A stretch of DNA of 64,000 nucleotides from Thalassospira lucentensis. GTDB lineage: Bacteria > Pseudomonadota > Alphaproteobacteria > Rhodospirillales > Thalassospiraceae. A program made the translations under genes and the position numbers. Below the pieces are notes generated by a model. That model saw only the letters and a list, made by a program, of their open reading frames with translations, ran no database searches and was not told the DNA's origin. The stretch lies in contig NZ_CP136684.1 of NCBI RefSeq assembly GCF_032921865.1, forward strand, positions 4,065,001 to 4,129,000. Direction: 5' to 3'. Shown here one piece after another: positions 17,461-25,919 of the stretch; the stretch's first letter is position 1, and every line of letters starts with the position of its first letter.

Positions 17461-18386
17461 GCCGGAAAGTCATCATCACCTGCGCAATCACCGGATCGGT
17501 TCACACCCCGTCCATGAGCCCGCATCTGCCAATCACCCCCGACCAGATTGCCGATCAGGCAATTGCGGCGGCAAATGCCGGGGCTGCGATCCTGCATCTG
17601 CATGCCCGCGATCCCGAAACCGGGTTTCCAAGCCCAGAACCGGCTGTTTTCGACCAATTCCTGCCACGCATCAAATCGGCTACCGATGCGGTGATCAACA
17701 TTTCGACCGGCGGCGGCATGACCATGACGGTCAAGGACCGTATTCGGGCGGCAAAGCAGGCCGCGCCCGAAATGGCGTCGCTGAATATGGGTACGATGAA
17801 TTTTGGCCTGTTCCCGGCCCTTGCCGGACGCAGCGACTGGAAACACGACTGGGAACCGAAATTTCTCGAAGACAGTCGTGATTTCGTATTCAAAAACACC
17901 TTTGCCGATATCGAAACCATTCTGGTCGATCTGGGCGATGCCAATGGCACAAGGTTTGAATTTGAATGTTATGACGTCGGGCATCTTTATACGCTGGCCC
18001 ATTTTGTTGATCGCGGCCTGATCAAGGGTCCGATTTTCATTCAGTTCGTTCTGGGCGTTCTGGGGGGCATCGGGGCTGATCCCGATAACCTTGCCCATCT
18101 GAAACGCACCGCCGACAAACTTTTTGGCGATCAGTACCAGTTTTCGGTTCTGGGTGCCGGCCGTCATCAGATGCCGCTTGCCACGATGTCGGCCACCATG
18201 GGCGGTCATGTCCGGGTCGGGCTTGAAGATAACCTGTATCTGCGCAAGGGCGAACTGGCCCCGGACAACGCATCACAAGTTCGCAAAATCCGTGAAGTTC
18301 TCGACGGGTTATCCCTTGAAATCGCAACTCCGGACGAAGCCCGCACCATGCTGGGCCTGAAAGGTGCCGATCAGGTCGCCTTTTAG
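17457..18386 (+). CDS. BKACE-family beta-keto acid cleavage enzyme
   Basis: A 309-residue TIM-barrel protein of the former DUF849 family, whose founding member is 3-keto-5-aminohexanoate cleavage enzyme. These enzymes condense a beta-keto acid with acetyl-CoA and split it into acetoacetate and a new acyl-CoA. The zinc-binding HLHAR motif is present (H47, H49), as are NISTGGGMTMT and GAGRHQMPLATM. The four-base overlap with the aminotransferase suggests that the transaminated product, or one close to it, is the BKACE substrate. The family is broad in substrate, and this sequence alone does not show which keto acid is used. Confidence 0.88.
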   Translation: MSRKVIITCAITGSVHTPSMSPHLPITPDQIADQAIAAANAGAAILHLHARDPETGFPSPEPAVFDQFLPRIKSATDAVINISTGGGMTMTVKDRIRAAKQAAPEMASLNMGTMNFGLFPALAGRSDWKHDWEPKFLEDSRDFVFKNTFADIETILVDLGDANGTRFEFECYDVGHLYTLAHFVDRGLIKGPIFIQFVLGVLGGIGADPDNLAHLKRTADKLFGDQYQFSVLGAGRHQMPLATMSATMGGHVRVGLEDNLYLRKGELAPDNASQVRKIREVLDGLSLEIATPDEARTMLGLKGADQVAF

Positions 18387-18441
18387 GAAATAACAAACTG
18401 CCACCAACACCACGACGCAAAGCCAACGAAAGGCGGCGCCC

Positions 18442-19485
18442 ATGATGCATGCCTATTTCTCAGCCGATCAGCTTCGCCATCACGGCCAGACATTCATGGT
18501 CGCAGGCGAAGCACGGCCAATCCCCGAAGTCCCCGAACGGGCGGAAATCCTGACCACGGCCGTCAAACGGCTTGACCTTGATTTGCGCACCCCTGATGAT
18601 TTCGGCATGGGTCCGATTGCCGCCATTCATGCGCCGGAATATCTGAAATTCCTGCAAACCATCCATGCCGAATGGAAGGTTTTTGGTGGTTCTGATCTGG
18701 TCGTACCCGGCATTCATCCGTTTGACCGGCTTGGCCCCTATCCAAGATCCCCGGCGGGCAAGGCCGGTTTTCATATGGGCGATACATCCTGCCCGATATC
18801 GGCAACCACCTGGCAATCGGCCTATGCCAGTGCGCAAACCGCGATTGCCGCCACCCGCCGTGTCCGAGATGAAAATGCCCAATCGGCCTATGCCCTGTGC
18901 CGCCCGCCCGGCCACCATGCCAGCCGCGATATTGCTGGTGGTTTCTGTTACCTGAACAACAGCGCGATTGCCGCACAGGAACTGCGCGCCAAATATGACC
19001 GGGTTGCGATCCTTGATGTGGATCTGCATCATGGTAACGGCACGCAGCATATTTTCTATGCCCGTGATGATGTCATGACGCTGTCGATCCATGCTGATCC
19101 ACGCGATTTCTATCCGTTTTTCTGGGGCCATGCCGAAGAACGCGGACAGGATGCCGGGCTTGGTTTCAACCATAATTATCCCCTGCCCCTTGGCAGCGGT
19201 GATGATGCGTTTCTGAACGCCCTTGATCGCGCGCTTGCCATGATCGATCATTTCAGCGCCGATGCAGTTGTCATTGCACTGGGTCTGGATGCATCATCGG
19301 ATGATCCGTTTGGCGGACTTGCCGTGACACCCGGCGGATTTGCCAAAATCGGTGAAAAAATTGGCAGCCTCAAACTGCCAACCGTGCTAGTGCAGGAAGG
19401 TGGTTATGTCAGTAACACACTGGCTGAAAACCTTTTTCAGTTTATCAGCGCCTTTGACGCCACCACCGCTGGGAGCCCCAAATGA
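18442..19485 (+). CDS. Acetylpolyamine amidohydrolase-like (HDAC-family) deacetylase
   Basis: A 347-residue zinc hydrolase of the arginase/HDAC fold. RPPGHHAS holds the catalytic histidine pair (H158, H159), the zinc ligands are in LDVDLHHGNGTQ (D194, H196), and LGLDASSDDPFGG carries a further ligand region. SIHADPRDFYPFFWGHAEE matches acetylpolyamine amidohydrolases, which cut N-acetyl groups from acetylated polyamines and related amides. It is in an operon with a PotABCD-like importer, an arrangement also used for acetylated amines. The last four bases overlap the next gene. Confidence 0.87.
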   Translation: MMHAYFSADQLRHHGQTFMVAGEARPIPEVPERAEILTTAVKRLDLDLRTPDDFGMGPIAAIHAPEYLKFLQTIHAEWKVFGGSDLVVPGIHPFDRLGPYPRSPAGKAGFHMGDTSCPISATTWQSAYASAQTAIAATRRVRDENAQSAYALCRPPGHHASRDIAGGFCYLNNSAIAAQELRAKYDRVAILDVDLHHGNGTQHIFYARDDVMTLSIHADPRDFYPFFWGHAEERGQDAGLGFNHNYPLPLGSGDDAFLNALDRALAMIDHFSADAVVIALGLDASSDDPFGGLAVTPGGFAKIGEKIGSLKLPTVLVQEGGYVSNTLAENLFQFISAFDATTAGSPK

Positions 19486-20624
19486 AAACATCCGATATCC
19501 TGATCATTGGCGGCGGTATTGCCGGCATGTCAGCAGCCTATTTTTTGGCCAAACGCGGCAGGTCCGTCACAGTTCTCGAACGCGAAGATCAGCCCGGCTA
19601 TCACAGCACCGGCCGGTCAGCCGCACTATACAGCGAAACCTATGGCCCGCAGATCATCCGCAAAATGTCGACGGCCAGCCGGGAATTTTTCCTGAACCCG
19701 CCCGAAGGTTTCACCGAAAATCCGATCCTGACCCCGCGCGGTGTGATCCTGACCGCCGCCCACGGCAATGAAGGCGCGATTGACGAACTTCTGACCGAAG
19801 GCCGCGCAAATGGCGCGAATGTTGTCCCCCTGACAGCAGATGACATCAAAAAACTGATCCCGATCCTTAATACCGATCTCATCGCGTGCGGTGCCCTTGA
19901 AACTGATGCCATGGATATTGATGTTCATGCGCTGCATTGGGGCTTCATCCGTCATTTCAAAAAGCTTGGTGGTGATCTGGTGGTCAAGGCCGATGTCACC
20001 GCAATTGCAAAAACCACAGCTGGTTGGCAGGTCACGGCGGGCGGCGAAACCTATGAGGCACAAATCCTCGTTAACGCATCAGGTGCATGGGCCGATGAAA
20101 TCGCAAAACTGGCGGATGTAACACCGCTGGGCATCACCCCCAAACGCCGCACGGCGGTGATGGTTGATCTGCCATCTGATGTCAATGCGCATGGCTGGCA
20201 CATGGTGTCAGACGTGGGCGAAGGCCTGTATTTCAAGGAAGACGCCGGGCGCCTGCTGGTGTCACCTTCCGATGCCACCCCTACCATGCCCCATGATGTC
20301 CAGCCCGAAGAACTAGATATCGCCATCACGATTGACCGCCTGATGACGGCAACCACGCTTAAGGTCAATCGGCCCGGCGAAGCATGGGCTGGCCTGCGCA
20401 GCTTCTTTGCCGATGGCGATCCGGTATCGGCATTCGACCCGGATGCGGATGGCTTTTACTGGCTTGCCGGTCAGGGCGGCTATGGCATTCAAACCGCCCC
20501 GGCCATGGGCGAATATGCCGCGAGCCTGATTTGCGGCGATGGCGTTCCGGACCGGATGGTGAAACTTGGCGTGACCGAAGATGCCCTTGCCGCCACCCGC
20601 CCCGGCCTTGTCCGAACCGCGTAA
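19482..20624 (+). CDS. DauA-like FAD-dependent D-amino acid dehydrogenase
   Basis: A 380-residue DAO-family flavoprotein: IIGGGIAGMSAAYFLAKRG at residues 6-24, then YHSTGRSAALYSE, VLVNASGAWADEIA-like segment and, near the C-terminus, WAGLRSFFADGDPV and GQGGYGIQTAPAMGE. The order and wording are very close to Pseudomonas aeruginosa D-arginine dehydrogenase (DauA). The reaction gives an imino acid that hydrolyses to a keto acid and ammonia; the RidA three genes later would speed that step. The ATG overlaps the previous stop (ATGA). The exact D-amino acid or amine is not known. Confidence 0.82.
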   Translation: MKTSDILIIGGGIAGMSAAYFLAKRGRSVTVLEREDQPGYHSTGRSAALYSETYGPQIIRKMSTASREFFLNPPEGFTENPILTPRGVILTAAHGNEGAIDELLTEGRANGANVVPLTADDIKKLIPILNTDLIACGALETDAMDIDVHALHWGFIRHFKKLGGDLVVKADVTAIAKTTAGWQVTAGGETYEAQILVNASGAWADEIAKLADVTPLGITPKRRTAVMVDLPSDVNAHGWHMVSDVGEGLYFKEDAGRLLVSPSDATPTMPHDVQPEELDIAITIDRLMTATTLKVNRPGEAWAGLRSFFADGDPVSAFDPDADGFYWLAGQGGYGIQTAPAMGEYAASLICGDGVPDRMVKLGVTEDALAATRPGLVRTA

Positions 20625-20646
20625 GGATGAATACGGAAATCGTGCC

Positions 20647-21942
20647 ATGACCCATTTTGATCGCAATGAACTGCGCCGTAGCGTTGCCAATCGCCGGGAT
20701 CGTGCGATTGATGATCTGTGCGCACTGGTTCGCCATGACAGCCTTCTGGGCAATGAAACATCCGCCCAGAACTGGGTTGCGGATCGTTTCGTCGATATGG
20801 GACTTCTGGTCGAACGGGTTGCGATCAATATTGACGAATTGCGGGATTTACCGGGCTTTTCCCCGCCAGTTACGACAGAATATGGCGGACGGGAAAATAT
20901 CGTCGGCATTCATGAACCGGCAAAGCAAACCGGACGCAGCCTGATTTTAAACGGGCATATCGATGTCGTGCCGACCGGGCCGGTGGCGCAATGGCGACGT
21001 GGACCGTTTGATCCTTATGTCGAACGCGACTGGCTTTATGGTCGCGGGGCTGGCGATATGAAGGCCGGGATCATTGCCTATTGCCATGCCCTGGCAGCCC
21101 TTCATGATCTGGGCCTTGAGCCCGCCGCCCCCGTGATCCTGCAATCGGTTGTCGAAGAAGAATGCACCGGCAATGGCGCGCTGGCCTGCCTGCATGCCGG
21201 GTATCGCGCCGATTGTGCGATCATTCCCGAACCGTTCAACCAGACGCTGATGACCGCCCAGCTTGGCGTGATGTGGTTTCAGCTTCATGTCACCGGAAGT
21301 CCGGCGCATGTGCTTGATACCTCGGCCGGAAGTAACGCGATCGAGGCGGCCTTTGGCTTTTTCGAAACCCTGAAAGAAGTCGAAGACATCTGGAACCACC
21401 CCACCCACCGTCATGCGGCCTATGGCGCGCATATCCATCCGGTGAATTTCAATCTGGGCAAGATCGAAGGCGGTGAATGGGCATCGACCGTTCCGCCGGT
21501 CTGTTCGGCTGATATCCGTGTCGGGTTCTATCCCGGTATGGAATTATCCAAGGTCCGCGAAACCATCGAGGCGGTTGCACAAAGTGCGATGGAAAATCAC
21601 CCCTCCTGCAAGGGTGCTAAATTCGAGATCACCTATCGCGGTTTTCAGGCCGAGGGATGCGTGATGGACGAAAGCCATCCGATGATGACGATGATCGGCA
21701 ACATCCACCACGAAGTCACCGGCAGTGCGATCAAAAATTATGCCTCCACCGCGACAACGGATGCGCGGTTCTTCCAGATTTACGGCAATATCCCGGCCAC
21801 CTGCTATGGCCCGAAAGCCGAACGAATTCATGGCATTGACGAACGGGTCTCGATTTCCAGCATGATGGAAGTCACCGAGGTCCTTGCCCTGTTCATTGCC
21901 GACTGGTGCGGCGTTACCAAACGTGATAATCACGCCGCATAA
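20647..21942 (+). CDS. M20-family (ArgE/DapE) amidohydrolase/deacylase
   Basis: A 431-residue zinc hydrolase. Metal ligands are visible in LILNGHIDVVPTG (His, Asp), GAGDMKAG (Asp) and VVEEECTGNGAL (Glu pair), with the dimerisation lid between. ArgE/DapE relatives remove acyl groups from N-acyl amino acids. I start at MTHFDRNELRR; an in-frame extension of 22 residues overlaps the previous gene. Two different amide hydrolases in one run (this and 18442-19485) suggest a substrate with an acylated amino group, or a range of such substrates. Confidence 0.87.
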   Translation: MTHFDRNELRRSVANRRDRAIDDLCALVRHDSLLGNETSAQNWVADRFVDMGLLVERVAINIDELRDLPGFSPPVTTEYGGRENIVGIHEPAKQTGRSLILNGHIDVVPTGPVAQWRRGPFDPYVERDWLYGRGAGDMKAGIIAYCHALAALHDLGLEPAAPVILQSVVEEECTGNGALACLHAGYRADCAIIPEPFNQTLMTAQLGVMWFQLHVTGSPAHVLDTSAGSNAIEAAFGFFETLKEVEDIWNHPTHRHAAYGAHIHPVNFNLGKIEGGEWASTVPPVCSADIRVGFYPGMELSKVRETIEAVAQSAMENHPSCKGAKFEITYRGFQAEGCVMDESHPMMTMIGNIHHEVTGSAIKNYASTATTDARFFQIYGNIPATCYGPKAERIHGIDERVSISSMMEVTEVLALFIADWCGVTKRDNHAA

Positions 21943-21984
21943 ACCAACCAAAACCTAATCATATCTTGATATCAGGAGACTTTG

Positions 21985-22332
21985 ATGAGCATTCAGCGTT
22001 TTCACACCGGCCCGCGCATGAGCCAGGCCGTTGTCCATGGCGACACCATCTATCTTGCCGGCCAGGTTGGCGAACCGGGCAGCGACGTTACCAACCAGAC
22101 CAAGGAATGCCTTGCCAAGGTTGATGCGCTTCTGGCCGAATGCGGCGCGTCAAAGGAAAACATCCTGTCGACCACCATCTGGCTGGCCGATATGGCTGAC
22201 TTCGCCAAAATGAATGAAATCTGGGACGCATGGGTCCCGCAGGGTCACACCCCGGCCCGTGCATGCGGCGAAGCCAAACTTGCCACCCCGGACTATCTGG
22301 TTGAATTCATCGTGGTCGCGGCAAAACCGTAA
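21985..22332 (+). CDS. RidA-family enamine/imine deaminase
   Basis: A 115-residue YjgF/YER057c/UK114 protein. RidA hydrolyses reactive 2-imino acids released by PLP enzymes and amino acid oxidases. IYLAGQVGEPGSDV and the C-terminal ARACGEAKLATPDYLVEFIV block are typical, including the arginine that binds the carboxylate. AGGAG six bases before the ATG sets the start. It ends the gene run and is followed by a terminator; its presence supports an imine-forming step upstream (the DauA-like enzyme). Confidence 0.88.
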   Translation: MSIQRFHTGPRMSQAVVHGDTIYLAGQVGEPGSDVTNQTKECLAKVDALLAECGASKENILSTTIWLADMADFAKMNEIWDAWVPQGHTPARACGEAKLATPDYLVEFIVVAAKP

Positions 22333-22356
22333 TCCGGTCACTTCCGCCCCGAATAT

Positions 22357-22388
22357 AAAACGCCCGGCCGATTGCGCCGGGCGTTTTT
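22357..22388. terminator. Bidirectional terminator
   Basis: AAAACGCCCGGC pairs with GCCGGGCGTTTT around a 7-base loop and has T tracts on both strands. It separates the ridA-ending run from the convergent hydrolase-OsmC gene. Confidence 0.85.
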
Positions 22389-22418
22389 GTTTGCACTTTG
22401 CGTCAAGGAAGACCGGCT

Positions 22419-23657
22419 TTAACGATCCCGCTCATCACGGGTCACGATCAGCGACTTGGCTTCCAATGTGCGATGCACCGGGCATTTATTGGCAATCGCG
22501 ATCAGTTTTTCGCGGATTTCCTCGGTAAAATCACCATGCAGGGTAATGATCCGTTCGAAACGGTCGATCTTGCCGCCCTTCTGTTCGAATTCCGCCCCGC
22601 ATTCCATGCAATCCGTCGCATGGATTTTATCATGCCGGACTTCCACCCGAATGCCATCAACCGGGATCTGTTTCTGATCGGCATACATCCGCATGGTCAT
22701 CACCGTACATGACCCAAGGGCGGCCGCCAGAAAATCATAAGGTGACGGTCCGCTGTCAAACCCGCCGACGGCCTCGGGTTCATCGGCCAGCATCCTGTGA
22801 TGCCCGGCCAGAACCATCGCCTGAAACTTGCCAAGCCCGGTTTCACGGACAACCACGGCCCCATCGGGCACGTCCTCGTTGACCGGTTCTTCGTCGGTGA
22901 TATACCGCCGCGCCCATGCACTGATCACTTCCGCGGCATAGGTCGCATCATCGGGATCACGCAACAAATGGTCGGCACTATCAAGCGACACAAAGCTTTT
23001 CGGATGCTTGGCGGCATCAAAAATTCGCGCCGCATTTTCAATACCCACCGTCTGATCCATCGGCGCATGCAGCACCAGCAACGCCTTGTGCAATTTGCCG
23101 ACCGATTTTCCGATATCATGGGCGCGCAGATCATCAATGAAATGCTTCTTGATCACAAAGGGTCGACCGCTTAATGAAACTTCGGCCTGCCCGTCACGTT
23201 CGATATCTTCAAGGTAACCGGCGAAATTATGGGTCACATGCTCGACATCTGCGGGTGCACCAATCGTTGCAACTGCGGTTGCCTCGGGCACGCTATCGGC
23301 AACGGCCAAAACCGCCGCGCCGCCCAACGAATGCCCGATCAGCAAGCGGGGGGCGGCAAATTCATGCCGCAGGAAATCAGCCGCACGTTTCAGGTCATCC
23401 AGATTGGATGTGAAATTGGTGGATGCAAAATCACCGCCCGATCCGCCAAGCCCGGTAAAATCGAACCGCAAAACCCCAATCCCCTGCATGGTCAGCGACT
23501 GCGCGATCTTGCGCGCCGCCGTCAGGTCCTTGCTGCATGTAAAGCAATGCGCAAACAGCGCATAGGCCCGAACCGGCCCCGTTGGCAAATCCAACCGCGC
23601 CGAAAGCTGCGCACCAAGTGCACCTTCAAAGCTAAGCTTAATTGGCCTTACAGCCAT
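22419..23657 (-). CDS. Alpha/beta hydrolase-OsmC fusion protein
   Basis: A 412-residue two-domain protein. The N-terminal part (about 1-260) is an alpha/beta hydrolase with the nucleophile elbow GHSLGG (S110) and a C-terminal HLL region for the catalytic histidine. The C-terminal part (about 270-410) is OsmC-like with the peroxidatic and resolving cysteines in ALGSCTVMTMRMY and IANKCPVHRTL. OsmC proteins reduce organic hydroperoxides, so the fusion may release and detoxify a peroxidised acyl compound. The fusion is known in proteobacteria. It is monocistronic. Confidence 0.9.
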   Translation of the reverse strand: MAVRPIKLSFEGALGAQLSARLDLPTGPVRAYALFAHCFTCSKDLTAARKIAQSLTMQGIGVLRFDFTGLGGSGGDFASTNFTSNLDDLKRAADFLRHEFAAPRLLIGHSLGGAAVLAVADSVPEATAVATIGAPADVEHVTHNFAGYLEDIERDGQAEVSLSGRPFVIKKHFIDDLRAHDIGKSVGKLHKALLVLHAPMDQTVGIENAARIFDAAKHPKSFVSLDSADHLLRDPDDATYAAEVISAWARRYITDEEPVNEDVPDGAVVVRETGLGKFQAMVLAGHHRMLADEPEAVGGFDSGPSPYDFLAAALGSCTVMTMRMYADQKQIPVDGIRVEVRHDKIHATDCMECGAEFEQKGGKIDRFERIITLHGDFTEEIREKLIAIANKCPVHRTLEAKSLIVTRDERDR

Positions 23658-23758
23658 ATCGGACCTCCGCCGTCGGTGTTTCGCGAATTCGTTATTTGTT
23701 TACACACGTTCTGCGTTAGCATGCGTATCCGCCACCACGAAACCAAGGGTAATACAGT

Positions 23759-24268
23759 ATGACAATACTGGAAACCAAAAGAACGCTTGTCCGTCATGCG
23801 ACCCATGATGATGCCCCCTTTATCCTGCAACTGCTGAACGAACCGGGCTGGATCCGGTTTATCGGGGATCGCAATATTCGGGATCTTGATGCCGCACGTG
23901 ACTATATCGATGAACGGCTTCTCAGCAGTTATCTGAAACACGGTTTTGGTTCTTACATTGTGATCGAAAAGGCAACGCATATGGCGATCGGTCTATGCGG
24001 CTTTGTCAAACGCGATACCCTTGATGCGCCCGATATCGGCTATGCCATTACCGAAAGCCGTCAGGGCATGGGCTATGCGTTTGAAGTCAGCAACGCCCTG
24101 ATCGACTATGGTTACGACACCCTCGGGTTTGAGCGGATATTTGGCTATACCCTGCCGGACAATACAGTCTCGCTAAAACTTCTGACCAAACTTGGCCTGA
24201 CCTATGAACGGGATCAGGACGTCAATAACAGCGGCGAAATCTGCAAGCTGTTTGTAAAGGTCGCCTGA
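23759..24268 (+). CDS. GNAT N-acetyltransferase (RimJ/RimL type)
   Basis: A 169-residue acetyltransferase with the pattern LETKRTLVRHATHDDAPFI at the N-terminus and IGYAITESRQGMGYAFEV, where the R/Q-x-x-G-x-G/A motif for acetyl-CoA pyrophosphate lies. Family members acetylate ribosomal protein N-termini, amino acids or antibiotics; the substrate here cannot be told. It is divergent from the hydrolase-OsmC gene and followed by a hairpin terminator. Confidence 0.82.
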   Translation: MTILETKRTLVRHATHDDAPFILQLLNEPGWIRFIGDRNIRDLDAARDYIDERLLSSYLKHGFGSYIVIEKATHMAIGLCGFVKRDTLDAPDIGYAITESRQGMGYAFEVSNALIDYGYDTLGFERIFGYTLPDNTVSLKLLTKLGLTYERDQDVNNSGEICKLFVKVA

Positions 24269-24274
24269 ATGCAA

Positions 24275-24300
24275 AAACCCGCATCACCGGATGCGGGTTT
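24275..24300. terminator. Hairpin terminator between convergent genes
   Basis: AAACCCGCAT pairs with ATGCGGGTTT around CACCGG. The A and T ends give short U tracts both ways, so it can serve the GNAT gene and the thioesterase gene. Confidence 0.6.
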
Positions 24301-24323
24301 GATCGTTTCAGGGATGACTATCA

Positions 24324-24824
24324 TCATCCTGCGCGGCGAATACCGATCTTGCGCCCAACCCCGCTTGGCACCGGCAAATCACGATGCGCATCACGGATCA
24401 GATCAAGCGTCTTTTGAATGTCATCGGGAAATGGTGCCGAACGCCGCGTTTTCATATCGATATGCATCGTGATGATTTCATTGGTCGCCGAAAGCCACCC
24501 TTCGGTCCCATGCCGTAATTCATGATACATGTGAATGCGTTTGTGATCGCAATCAAGAATTTGCGTATGGATCACGAACGGATCATTCAGATGAATTTCC
24601 CGGTCATAGGTAATGTGCATTTCAAGCGCAAAGGTCGAAAATCCGCGCCGCTCGGGATATGTCCGCCCCATCCCGACCCCATCCAGAAACGCCACTGATC
24701 CCAGATCAAAACCAACCACGTAATAACCGACATTCACATGCCCGTTAAAATCGATCCAGTCCTGCGGCACCGTCCCGCGATAGCATTCCAGCATCTCCGG
24801 GGCAAAAAGATCGGTACTGATCAT
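24324..24824 (-). CDS. Hotdog-fold acyl-CoA thioesterase (4HBT, betainyl-CoA thioesterase-like)
   Basis: A 166-residue thioesterase. WIDFNGHVNVGYY is the 4HBT helix-start region with the usual Asp/His, followed by EMHITYDREIHLNDPFVI. In wording it resembles the thioesterase domain fused to L-carnitine dehydrogenase in rhizobia (betainyl-CoA thioesterase), more than YbgC types. The start MISTDLF has GAAGG upstream and overlaps the stop of the preceding gene by four bases (ATGA), so both are co-translated. No carnitine dehydrogenase is present here. Confidence 0.78.
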   Translation of the reverse strand: MISTDLFAPEMLECYRGTVPQDWIDFNGHVNVGYYVVGFDLGSVAFLDGVGMGRTYPERRGFSTFALEMHITYDREIHLNDPFVIHTQILDCDHKRIHMYHELRHGTEGWLSATNEIITMHIDMKTRRSAPFPDDIQKTLDLIRDAHRDLPVPSGVGRKIGIRRAG

Positions 24825-25771
24825 TTGCCAGCCTTCCCGACGGCATCGACAACCGCAACCGCCGCAACGAAATCTTCCAGCGAATGGCCAACGGATTTGA
24901 AAACGGTGCATTCTGCATCGGTTTGGCGTCCCTTGACCTCACCGCGCGTCAGGCCAAACAGATCGCCCAGAATATCGGATTTCGAAATCAATCCGGCATT
25001 CAACGGTTGCACCACGTCGCCACCTTCGGCCGCTGCCCCTTCAAAACTATCAACATAAATCCGGCATTTCTGCATCAGGGCATCATCGGTTTCGCGCATG
25101 GTCGGCTTGAACGCCCCGACAAGATCGACATGCGTCCCCTCACGAAGCCATTCACCGCGCACCAGCGGCTCGGTCGAAAGTGTCGCGCATGAAATCAGAT
25201 CGGCACTCTTGCAGGCCGTTTCCAAATCATCCGTGCCCACCGCCTCAAACCCAAGGGTGGCGGTTTCGGCGGCTAATGCGCGGGCCTTGTCGCCATTGCG
25301 GTTCCAGATCGTGACTTTTTTGATCGGACGCACCGATGCATGTGCATTGATCAGGTTGGGCGCCATTGCGCCAGAACCAACCATGACCATTTCGCGCGTA
25401 TCCTTGCGCGCCAGATAGTCTGCCGCCAATGCCGATGCCGCCGCTGTCCGGCGTGTGGTCAGTTTGGTGCCATCAATCACGGCGGATGGTTGCCCGGTCA
25501 CGGCATCAAGCAGGATATAAGTCCCCGAAACCGCAGGCAGGTTACGCGCCGAATTGCCCGGCACCACGGCCGCAACCTTGACCCCGGCCGCGCCATCCTT
25601 TTGCCAGGCAGGCATGATCAGAAACGTCGCGTCATCCTCATTGCTGCGTTCCATGTTGAAGTGGCTTCGCAACGGAGCTTCGCAGCCCTCGGAAAATCCT
25701 TTGCGGAGCGCCTCAACCAGATCGCGGGGCGAGACGAATTTATCGATTTCTTCGGCAGAGATGAAACGCAT
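24821..25771 (-). CDS. Ornithine cyclodeaminase/mu-crystallin family protein
   Basis: A 316-residue NAD(P)-binding protein of the OCD/mu-crystallin family, which includes ornithine cyclodeaminase, alanine dehydrogenase and the ketimine reductases (delta1-pyrroline-2-carboxylate reductase). PAVSGTYILLDAVTGQPSAV and TKLTTRRTAAASALAADYLA are family blocks; the nucleotide-binding glycine motif is VGSGAMAPNLI. The absence of clear lyase-specific context favours a ketimine reductase, but this is a family-level inference. AGGAAGG lies upstream of the ATG. It is the first gene of a two-gene operon with the thioesterase. Confidence 0.83.
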   Translation of the reverse strand: MRFISAEEIDKFVSPRDLVEALRKGFSEGCEAPLRSHFNMERSNEDDATFLIMPAWQKDGAAGVKVAAVVPGNSARNLPAVSGTYILLDAVTGQPSAVIDGTKLTTRRTAAASALAADYLARKDTREMVMVGSGAMAPNLINAHASVRPIKKVTIWNRNGDKARALAAETATLGFEAVGTDDLETACKSADLISCATLSTEPLVRGEWLREGTHVDLVGAFKPTMRETDDALMQKCRIYVDSFEGAAAEGGDVVQPLNAGLISKSDILGDLFGLTRGEVKGRQTDAECTVFKSVGHSLEDFVAAVAVVDAVGKAGK

Positions 25772-25803
25772 GGGCCTTCCTGTAAATTTATTTTCGATTT
25801 CAG

Positions 25804-25831
25804 CGTGGTAGCGTGGATATCTTATACCACG
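25804..25831. promoter_or_regulatory. Inverted repeat upstream of the OCD-family gene
   Basis: CGTGGTA (25804-25810) and TACCACG (25825-25831) form a 7-base inverted repeat 33 bases upstream of the start codon, spaced like an operator. No regulator gene is adjacent. Confidence 0.35.
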
Positions 25832-25919
25832 TCAAAGGACACGCGTCACAGGATCGCACGCTGTTTTTCACTTTGTTTCTGGTGAATAATCTGCCCGCCA
25901 CATCTGGCCTGTTGGCCTA

